Positions 16,132-21,694 of a stretch of DNA of 25,989 nucleotides are shown one piece after another (within the stretch, counting starts at the first letter, position 1; every line of letters starts with the position of its first letter). The notes under the pieces are model-generated. The model did not search any database, was not told where the DNA came from, and was given only the letters and a program-made list of their open reading frames with translations. Made by a program: the position numbers and the translations under genes. The stretch lies in the IMG/VR virus record IMGVR_UViG_3300028025_005768, positions 1 to 25,989 of that record. One strand, written 5' to 3'. Source of the DNA: a virus.

Positions 16132-17097
16132 ATGGCAGGCGAAACAACAACCTCGTCACTGTCCGTAGACCAGGTAGCGTTTGACCGTTTGGCGTACTTC
16201 GCCCTTCGTTCAGAACTCCTCTTCGACCAGGCAGCAGACGTACAACCAGTACAGCAGGCAATGCCAGGTACGGGCGTAACATTCACCATCTTCAGCGACA
16301 TTGCAGCAGCAACGTCAACGTTGAACGAAGTTACCGACGTAACCCCAACAGCATTGTCCGACAGCCAAGTAACCGTAACTCTTAACGAATACGGTAACGC
16401 AGTAGTAACCACCGCCAAGTTGCGTGGTACAGCGTTCTTGGATGTTGACTCAGCAGCAGCGAACATCATCGGATACAACGCAGGCGATTCAATCGACCAG
16501 GTTGTCCGTGAAGTTCTTGCAGGCGGAAGCAACGTTGTCTATGCAACTGGTGGTTCCTCAACCCCAACGAGCCGTGAGTCAATCTCGGCTGACGACGTAC
16601 TAGCCGCTGACGACGTTCGCAAGACCGTCGCACAGTTGCGTGGAGCTAACGTAGCAACCTTCAACGGTTCATACATCGGCTTCATCCACCCAGACGTTTC
16701 GTACGACTTCCGTTCGGCAACTGACGCAGCAGCATGGCGCACCCCTGCTAACTACGTCAACCCAGAGGGAATCTACAACGGCGAAATCGGCTTGTTCGAA
16801 TCCGTACGTTTCATCGAAACCCCACGCGCAAAGGTATTCACCAACGCATCGAACGGCACCAGCACAACTGGTTCAATCGACGCGTATTGCACGCACATCA
16901 TGGGTCGTCAGGCTCTTGCAAAGGCGTACAGCGTACAAGACGGCAACGGTGCAGTACCGAAGATTGTCCGTGGCAACGTAACCGACCTCCTCATGCGCTT
17001 GCAGCCATTGGGTTGGTACTGGTTGGGTGGCTATGGTCGCTTCCGCGAAGCATCACTCCGCCGTATTGAGTCAGCATCAAGCATTGGTGCTAACTAA
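16132..17097 (+). CDS. Major capsid protein, N4-gp56 family
   Basis: 321 residues; AAAGGA lies about 10 bases before the ATG. Forms the capsid shell (HK97-type fold). Recognised from the overall pattern of the N4-gp56 family: LRSELLFDQAADVQPVQQ, a NEYGNAVVTTAKLRGT strand, DSIDQVVREVLAGGSNVVYA (119-138), YIGFIHPDVSYDFR (181-194), YNGEIGLFESVRFIETPRA (215-233) and a C-terminal YWLGGYGRFREASLRRIES. Length is as expected for the family. Codons are the most selective in the window (aac, cgt, gtt, ttg), as expected for the most highly made protein. Followed by a strong terminator. Confidence 0.93.
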   Translation: MAGETTTSSLSVDQVAFDRLAYFALRSELLFDQAADVQPVQQAMPGTGVTFTIFSDIAAATSTLNEVTDVTPTALSDSQVTVTLNEYGNAVVTTAKLRGTAFLDVDSAAANIIGYNAGDSIDQVVREVLAGGSNVVYATGGSSTPTSRESISADDVLAADDVRKTVAQLRGANVATFNGSYIGFIHPDVSYDFRSATDAAAWRTPANYVNPEGIYNGEIGLFESVRFIETPRAKVFTNASNGTSTTGSIDAYCTHIMGRQALAKAYSVQDGNGAVPKIVRGNVTDLLMRLQPLGWYWLGGYGRFREASLRRIESASSIGAN

Positions 17098-17118
17098 TAA
17101 CTGATTACAGTTGAAGCA

Positions 17119-17163
17119 AAAGCCCCTCAGCACCGATTCTGGGTGTTGGGGGGCTTTCGTTTT
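17119..17163 (+). terminator. Intrinsic terminator after the major capsid gene
   Basis: A 13-bp stem (17122-17134 with 17142-17154, two G-T wobbles) closes a 7-base loop. It is extended by AAA/TTT pairing and followed by a T-rich tail (TTTCGTTTT, 17155-17163). It starts about 20 bases after the capsid stop and should end the scaffold-capsid transcript. It is the only strong terminator seen in the window. Confidence 0.88.
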
Positions 17164-17174
17164 GCTATAGTCAT
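17162..17174 (+). promoter_or_regulatory. Extended -10 promoter-like element, TTGCTATAGTCAT
   Basis: TGCTATAGT (17163-17171) fits the extended -10 pattern and sits on the trailing edge of the terminator, where transcription must restart for the tail genes. It resembles the element before the portal (4908-4920; 11 of 13 identical) and the one before the scaffold (15537-15545). TATAAC at 17174-17179 is an alternative -10. Confidence 0.4.
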
Positions 17175-17193
17175 ATAACACGAAAGGTTTACA

Positions 17194-17556
17194 ATGTCGA
17201 TTTCTAACTATGCAGAACTAGCGTTACTTGACACGCTTCGCAATACCTCATTCGCTGTCGCTGCCACATACGTGAAGTTGCACACTGGCGACGCTGGTGA
17301 AGCAGGAACAACAAACGCCGCAAGTGAAACCACCCGCAAAGCAATCTCGTTCTCAGCAGCATCATCTGGTTCGATGGCATCATCTGCAACTGTTGAATGG
17401 ACAAACGTTGCTGCAACAGAAACCTATAGCCATTGGTCGTTGTGGGATGCAAGCACAACAGGCAACTGTTTGTGGACTGGCGCACTATCTACATCAGCAG
17501 CCGTGACCGCTGGCGACACTTTCCAAATCACCTCACTCACGCTGTCTCTCGACTAG
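17194..17556 (+). CDS. Small tail-fibre-type structural protein
   Basis: 120 residues; AAAGG (17183-17187) is 6 bases before the ATG. Recognisable pattern: an N-terminal helix (AELALLDTLRNTS), then YVKLHTGDAGEAGT, TNAASETTRKAISF, a serine/alanine-rich strand, VEWTNVAA, YSHWSLWDASTTGNCLWTGAL and a final TAGDTFQITSLTLSL. This HTGDPG-type beta-sandwich protein occurs widely near tail fibre genes of phages and is presumed to be a virion surface or fibre component. First gene after the capsid terminator. Exact role not known. Confidence 0.82.
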   Translation: MSISNYAELALLDTLRNTSFAVAATYVKLHTGDAGEAGTTNAASETTRKAISFSAASSGSMASSATVEWTNVAATETYSHWSLWDASTTGNCLWTGALSTSAAVTAGDTFQITSLTLSLD

Positions 17557-17561
17557 CCGTT

Positions 17562-17575
17562 AGGGGATAACCCCT
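17562..17575 (+). promoter_or_regulatory. Hairpin covering the ribosome binding site of the repeat-fibre gene
   Basis: AGGGG (17562-17566) pairs with CCCCT (17571-17575) around a 4-base ATAA loop, immediately before the ATG at 17577. The only Shine-Dalgarno-like sequence available to that start, AGGGG, is one arm of the stem. Translation may therefore depend on unfolding, for example by ribosomes finishing the upstream gene at 17556. Confidence 0.4.
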
Positions 17576-17576
17576 T

Positions 17577-18611
17577 ATGGCGCAAACAGCAGTCACAGGT
17601 TTTAGCGAACCATTCTTAGACACACACCCGTTTTATCGCGGGCTTTACTTCCGCACGGTAACACGCACCGCTACAGGACCATCTAACGGTTCATCACAAA
17701 CAGCATCAGGTGCAACGGTTTCAAGACTTGACCGTCTCGTCGACTATCACACAGGTTTCTACCAAAACGGTGGACGCTTCTACCTTGGTGTTCGTGCAAT
17801 TGTTACTGTCACCGCCACAGCATCAGGCACGGGCACCGCGTCATCATTTGCTTCTGTTCTCAAGCAACGCCAAGCAACAGGCTCAGGCACGGGAAGCCAA
17901 ACAGCAACAGGTGTAGCAGTAGTAATCCGCACCGCCACAGGCTCTGGTGTTGGAACGATGGACTCCACAGGTCTTGTCATCCACTTCTACCTGCGAACCG
18001 CAACAGGCTCAGGCACAGGAACATCAGCAATAACCGTTGTTCGTGCAGCAGTCAGAACAGCAACCAACACAGGAACAGGAACAGGAACCGCCGACTGGAA
18101 CATCAACCCTGTTCGCAGCGCAACTGGTTCAGGCACAGGCACATCGACTATTGTTGTCAACCGTGTTGTACTCAGAACTAGCAGCGGTCAAGGTGAAGGC
18201 ACGTCTACATCGACGCGAACACTCACGGCAATCCGCACGGCGACGGGTTCAGGAACAGGGTCAGGGACTTTGGTTGGTGCAAGAACGCGCCGAACTACAG
18301 CGACAGGTGCAGGCGACGGAACAGCCACAGCCAACTGGGACAAGTCACATATCTTCCGTGTCCCAATAACTGAAGGCTATCCGTTTGCTGAAAGGCTTTC
18401 TGAAACACCACCGAACAGATTGTTTGCTCACACCCCTCAAGGTACCCGCGCCAAAAACTTGTATCGCCTCGACGATGGCAGTTACACCACCACAGACCCA
18501 CGCAGACCAGAACGCATCACCCGAACCTATTTCGGTGGACATGACAACTTCTTAACCCAAGAAGAAATAACAGAACTTACGGCAGCAGGATATGGAAGTA
18601 GTATCACCTAA
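17577..18611 (+). CDS. Repeat-containing fibre-like virion protein
   Basis: 344 residues in three parts. Residues 1-79 are unique (FSEPFLDTHPFYRGLYFRTV...). Residues 80-261 hold nine repeats of about 20 residues with the core ATGSGTGTS followed by an alternating hydrophobic strand and Arg-Thr; this predicts a repetitive beta structure such as a fibrous shaft. Residues 262-344 are a folded module (VPITEGYPFAERLSE, NLYRLDDGSYTT, YFGGHDN, LTAAGYGSSI) that recurs as the separate gene at 18611. The start lies in a hairpin (17562-17575). Function as a tail or head fibre is inferred from the repeats and the neighbours; no depolymerase motif is evident. Confidence 0.82.
   Translation: MAQTAVTGFSEPFLDTHPFYRGLYFRTVTRTATGPSNGSSQTASGATVSRLDRLVDYHTGFYQNGGRFYLGVRAIVTVTATASGTGTASSFASVLKQRQATGSGTGSQTATGVAVVIRTATGSGVGTMDSTGLVIHFYLRTATGSGTGTSAITVVRAAVRTATNTGTGTGTADWNINPVRSATGSGTGTSTIVVNRVVLRTSSGQGEGTSTSTRTLTAIRTATGSGTGSGTLVGARTRRTTATGAGDGTATANWDKSHIFRVPITEGYPFAERLSETPPNRLFAHTPQGTRAKNLYRLDDGSYTTTDPRRPERITRTYFGGHDNFLTQEEITELTAAGYGSSIT
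17814..18359 (+). repeat. Nine in-frame ~60-bp repeats encoding 20-residue units
   Basis: Units begin at 17814, 17874, 17934, 18000, 18060, 18120, 18180, 18240 and 18300. Spacing is exactly 60 bases except for one unit of 66, which codes two extra residues. The nucleotide core resembles GCAACAGGCTCAGGCAC and is kept best in units 2, 4 and 6. Units 5 and 7 (ATNTGTGTGT, SSGQGEGTS) have diverged. The open frame and conserved protein pattern show a coding repeat. Confidence 0.9.
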
Positions 18612-18907
18612 TGGCAACATTCAGACCACCAACCGACAACTTCGTAGTACCAGTAATCGTCGGCGACTACATGGGAGGGTTACGGTTATCGAAAGACCAA
18701 CGCCTTGCGAACCGTCTTGGCGGCAGGATACAAGCATCACCGCGTGGACGGAACATCTTCTTGCTTACCAACGGAACCTATACAGACGACCAACCGTCAA
18801 GCCTTGACATGGTTTCAAAAGTGTATTATGGCGGACACGACAACGAGATAACAGAAGATGAAGTGACCGCACTAACAGCGGCAGGATACGGGGCATATAT
18901 TTCATGA
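18611..18907 (+). CDS. Stand-alone copy of the repeat-fibre C-terminal module
   Basis: 98 residues; the ATG overlaps the previous stop (TAATG). It aligns along most of its length with residues 262-344 of the preceding protein: shared VP...G, RLS, RL, N..LL..G.YT, a Y[YF]GGHDN motif and a nearly identical end (E.T.LTAAGYG..I). One is therefore a duplication of the other. The GGHDN...LTAAGYG pattern occurs in small tail-region proteins of phages of Actinobacteria, but I know of no proven function. It may cap or anchor the repeat fibre, or form mixed oligomers with it. Confidence 0.83.
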   Translation: MATFRPPTDNFVVPVIVGDYMGGLRLSKDQRLANRLGGRIQASPRGRNIFLLTNGTYTDDQPSSLDMVSKVYYGGHDNEITEDEVTALTAAGYGAYIS

Positions 18908-19179
18908 AGCATAGGGAAACACATCCGAACCTAGATGTCGAGGGCTGCTTTGGTTGCCGTGTAGCAGGAGTCCGCATGGGAACCAACACAACCACTAGCA
19001 GGGGGGCTAAGGTGGCAGAAATCAATACAACAGAACGTAACTGGAATAAAGATATGCCAGCATACAAACGTCTTCGAGCTAACGGTTTACAACCTAAGAG
19101 GATTGATGGTGCTGCGAACGTGGAAAAGAGAGCGCAGGAATCATGGCAAGTGGAGACAGGGATTCTGCCAACTATCTAA
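18904..19179 (+). CDS. Small CxxC protein of unknown function
   Basis: 91 residues, overlapping the previous stop (ATGA). N-terminal HPNLDVEGCFGCRVAGVR contains a single CxxC pair near residues 15-18, a possible half zinc ribbon or redox site. The rest is basic and helical: NWNKDMPAYKRLRANGLQPKRIDGAANVEKRAQ. The YKRLR.NGLQP..IDG pattern is conserved in a family of small phage proteins found among structural genes, role unknown. The last 37 bases overlap the glycosyltransferase gene in another frame, so translation of the two is probably linked. Confidence 0.78.
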   Translation: MKHRETHPNLDVEGCFGCRVAGVRMGTNTTTSRGAKVAEINTTERNWNKDMPAYKRLRANGLQPKRIDGAANVEKRAQESWQVETGILPTI

Positions 19180-20276
19180 ACCTTGTCGGGGTTGACATCG
19201 TTAAAGTCGGTTACGGCAAAATGGTTGTTGGACTTAAGACAGCTTTAGAAAACAAAGTTACGCTTACACCTGACGCAGAACATGTGGTGTTCGCGTTAAG
19301 ACCAAACCTTATTAAAGGCTGGCACAAAACCCAAACCCCGCACCTGCTCACAATGTGGGAAACCAACTGGCTACCCCCAGAGTTCTCTGACTACCTGCAC
19401 CATTTCGAGAAAGTCATCGTGCCAAGCTTGCACAACTTTGAACTATTCTCCCAACACCATGACAACGTCCATGTCATCCCACTCGGTGTCAACCGCGACA
19501 TCTGGTATCCAGCCCCAACAAAACTTAGTACTAAATACAAGATATTGTGTGGCGGCTCAGAATGGTATCGAAAAGGACTAGACGTAGTACTAGATACCTT
19601 CCTCAAACTTAATCTCCCTAACGCTGAACTGCACATCAAGATTGTCCCCCCGCACCTATTCGCACCAAAGAACATGAACTATCCGAACGTGGTAGTCCAC
19701 GACCAGTGGATGACCGAAGAAGAAGAACGCGACCTTGTTCGTTCAATGGACTGCTTCATCTCTGTATCCCGCGGCGAAGGCTTCGGACTGATGCCACTCC
19801 AAGCAATCTCAGCAGGCGTACCCACCATCTTGTCTGATGCTCACGGGCATAGAGAGTTCTCTGACCTTGCCACCCATCGCATCCCGACTACACCAGTGCC
19901 CACCGCTAAAGGTGTATGGCAGAACATGGGCGACTGGGATGAACCTGACGCTGACGCACTAGCCGAAGCCATCATCGACATCGGCAAGAACCGTGAGCGT
20001 TACCGCCAGAAAGCAGAAACCTATGCAGCAGAAACCGCTGCGTTCAACTGGGACACCGCCGCCAAACAACTCCTACAAATAGTCAAACCATCTGGCAACC
20101 GTGTGGTATCTGATTGGCTACCCCTAGAACCAATGTGCCAAGTGCAGGTGAACCGTAAAATCAAAGCCACCATTGGCAACCATCACATCGACCTTGCCCC
20201 AGGGAAAACGTATGATGTAGTGTTAAACGTACGCAGCGTGCTGAAAAGCTCAGGATACCTAGTGGAGCCAAAATGA
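19143..20276 (+). CDS. GT4-like glycosyltransferase
   Basis: 377 residues with a two-domain GT-B layout. The N-terminal half has GVDIVKVGYGKMVVGL, HLLTMWETNWLP and VIVPSLHNFELF, then VHVIPLGVNRDIWYP leads into the donor domain. Residues 138-145 (GSEWYRKG) give the Arg-Lys that usually holds the nucleotide-sugar phosphates. SRGEGFGLMPLQAISAGVPTILSD (209-232) is the EX7E region, but the second Glu is Gln (E212...Q220). A short extra C-terminal domain (about 328-377, ending LNVRSVLKSSGYLVEPK) follows the catalytic part. It overlaps the CxxC gene upstream by 37 bases and the next gene by ATGA. Likely target: a virion protein or a host surface sugar; unproven. Confidence 0.9.
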   Translation: MASGDRDSANYLNLVGVDIVKVGYGKMVVGLKTALENKVTLTPDAEHVVFALRPNLIKGWHKTQTPHLLTMWETNWLPPEFSDYLHHFEKVIVPSLHNFELFSQHHDNVHVIPLGVNRDIWYPAPTKLSTKYKILCGGSEWYRKGLDVVLDTFLKLNLPNAELHIKIVPPHLFAPKNMNYPNVVVHDQWMTEEEERDLVRSMDCFISVSRGEGFGLMPLQAISAGVPTILSDAHGHREFSDLATHRIPTTPVPTAKGVWQNMGDWDEPDADALAEAIIDIGKNRERYRQKAETYAAETAAFNWDTAAKQLLQIVKPSGNRVVSDWLPLEPMCQVQVNRKIKATIGNHHIDLAPGKTYDVVLNVRSVLKSSGYLVEPK

Positions 20277-20521
20277 TTGAATACAGGGGCGAGAAATTTG
20301 CTGGCTACAACAAACCAAAGCGCACCCCAAACGCCAACAAATCCCATGCGGTGTTAGCCAAATCTGGTGACAAAGTAAAACTCATCAGGTTCGGTCAGCA
20401 AGGCGTACAAGGCTCACCAGATGGGTCTGCTAGGAACAAAGCCTTCAAAGCACGCCACGCCAAGAACATCGCTAAGGGCAAGATGTCTGCCGCATACTGG
20501 GCAGATAAAGTTAAATGGTAA
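20273..20521 (+). CDS. Conserved small basic phage protein
   Basis: 82 residues; GGAG (20264-20267) supports the ATG, which overlaps the previous stop (ATGA). The C-terminal half reads RFGQQGVQGSPDGSARNKAFKARHAKNIAKGKMSAAYWADKVKW, a very recognisable pattern of a small protein seen in many phage and viral metagenome contigs, of unknown function. Strongly basic, with no membrane segment. The cluster of basic residues, the position in the structural region and the two lysine-rich miniproteins that follow suggest a nucleic acid-binding or virion role, but nothing in the sequence proves it. Confidence 0.85.
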   Translation: MIEYRGEKFAGYNKPKRTPNANKSHAVLAKSGDKVKLIRFGQQGVQGSPDGSARNKAFKARHAKNIAKGKMSAAYWADKVKW

Positions 20522-20546
20522 CATCTAAGAGTCGACAGGAGACATC

Positions 20547-20675
20547 ATGCCAATGGTAGGAAAAAAAGAGTTTAGTTACGGTGCTAAAGGAGTGGCAGCT
20601 GCCAAGAAGGAAGCCAAGAAAACGGGCAAGCCTATGAAGATGCAGGACAAGTCCAAGAAAAAGAAGGGCATGTAA
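20547..20675 (+). CDS. Lysine-rich miniprotein 1
   Basis: 42 residues; AGGAG (20537-20541) lies 5 bases before the ATG, one of the better binding sites in the region. MPMVGKKEFSYGAKGVAAAK is followed by a lysine-dense tail (KSKKKKGM). Fourteen of 42 residues are lysine, against two Glu and one Asp, for a net charge near +11. The MP.VGKK.F.Y...G...AK pattern occurs in small phage proteins of unknown role. A DNA- or RNA-coating function inside the head is plausible, as is a folded alanine/lysine helix. Too short for routine gene callers; the binding site and tandem homologue-like neighbour support it. Confidence 0.72.
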   Translation: MPMVGKKEFSYGAKGVAAAKKEAKKTGKPMKMQDKSKKKKGM

Positions 20676-20677
20676 CG

Positions 20678-20803
20678 ATGTCTGCTAAAGGTGAAATGTA
20701 CAAGTCTAAAGCCGCCAAGAAGAAGCATGAAATGAAAGAAGGCTCCAAAGAAAAGATGATGGAGTACGGCAAACCAAAGGCTAAGGCTAAGAAAAAGAAG
20801 TAA
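20678..20803 (+). CDS. Lysine-rich miniprotein 2
   Basis: 41 residues, two bases after the previous stop. MSAKGEMYKSKAAKKKHEM is followed by KEGSKEKMMEYGKPKAKAKKKK. Sixteen lysines and five Glu give a net charge near +11. The sequence is not simply a copy of miniprotein 1, but shares its size, charge and an exposed lysine tail. The next gene starts directly after its stop (TAAATG). The binding site is weak (AAGGG), so translation probably depends on the upstream gene. A histone- or protamine-like role is a guess. Confidence 0.66.
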   Translation: MSAKGEMYKSKAAKKKHEMKEGSKEKMMEYGKPKAKAKKKK

Positions 20804-21691
20804 ATGACCACAGCCGCAACCGTCATAGATAGGACGTTGCGACAACTGCTGTCGGGGACAGTTGAACCGCGCAACAAACTAGCGTCCAGTATCAACTCGT
20901 CCGTGACGAGTCTTATTACCACGTACCCACTTGAAGGATTGCGTGCTGGACAGGTTTGCGAAATTGACTCAGAACTCATGTACATCTGGGCAACCGATTC
21001 GGCAACAAAAACTTTGACAGTTGAACGCGGCTTCAACGGAACAACCGCAGCATCACACACAGCTGACGCAGTAATAACAGTAAGCCCACGCTTCCCACGC
21101 TCACAAGTGCTCGAAGCAGTCAACGACGAAATCCGTGACCTATCATCACCGCTTCACGGGTTGTTCCAAGTCAAAACATTGAACATCGATTACAACGGTT
21201 CAGACACCATGATAAACCTCACAGGTGTAACCGACATCATCGACCTACTTAGCGTCTCTGTCCGCTACATGGTTGACGACTATCCTGTCGCGCGCAAAGT
21301 ACGCCTTGTTCGTGATGTACCAACAGACGACTTCGCATCAGGCTTCGCACTACGGTTCGACCAAGGGGTATTCCCAGGTCGCCTTCGCGTTGTCTACAAA
21401 GCACCATATGTGACCGCTTCAACCGAATCCTCTGACATAAACACAACTGGCGGGATTCAAGATACGGTCACAGATATTGTTGCGATTGGGGCGCAAATCC
21501 GTTTGATGTCACCACGCGAAATTAAACGCAACTTCACCGAATCACAAGGCGACACACGCCGTGCAGCAGAAGTACCAGTTGGTGCGGTAGGTGGTTCAAT
21601 TTCCAATTTGCAAAGGATGCGTCGTGACCGTATCCAAGCTGAAGCCGCACGACTAATGAGGTCATACCCAACCTTTTTGTCTAAGGACTAA
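20804..21691 (+). CDS. Connector/adaptor or tail-base structural protein
   Basis: 295 residues, starting directly after miniprotein 2. Residues 1-35 are a helix. Residues 40-95 hold a small beta module (EIDSELMYIWATDSATKTLTVERGFNGTTAASH) that also occurs in the fibre protein at 23564. Then comes a helical linker (FPRSQVLEAVNDEIRDL), a beta-rich domain (VKTLNIDYNGSDTMINLTGVTDIIDLLSVSVRY) and a C-terminal helix rich in Arg (LQRMRRDRIQAEAARLMRSYP). This arrangement suits a head-tail connector or tail adaptor protein. No enzyme motif. The next gene, a long tail protein, lies 3 bases away. Confidence 0.78.
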   Translation: MTTAATVIDRTLRQLLSGTVEPRNKLASSINSSVTSLITTYPLEGLRAGQVCEIDSELMYIWATDSATKTLTVERGFNGTTAASHTADAVITVSPRFPRSQVLEAVNDEIRDLSSPLHGLFQVKTLNIDYNGSDTMINLTGVTDIIDLLSVSVRYMVDDYPVARKVRLVRDVPTDDFASGFALRFDQGVFPGRLRVVYKAPYVTASTESSDINTTGGIQDTVTDIVAIGAQIRLMSPREIKRNFTESQGDTRRAAEVPVGAVGGSISNLQRMRRDRIQAEAARLMRSYPTFLSKD

Positions 21692-21694
21692 ACG

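Noticed and set aside
17814-18359. CRISPR-like regular repeats
   Set aside because: Spacing is regular, but the repeats are in-frame coding units without unique spacers or a leader, and conserved at the protein level.
15177-21123. Long antisense open frames, e.g. 15177-15641 and 20632-21123 on the minus strand
   Set aside because: They lie opposite well-supported genes, have unnatural Cys/Val/Ser-rich composition and lack binding sites; they arise from the biased codon use of the plus strand.
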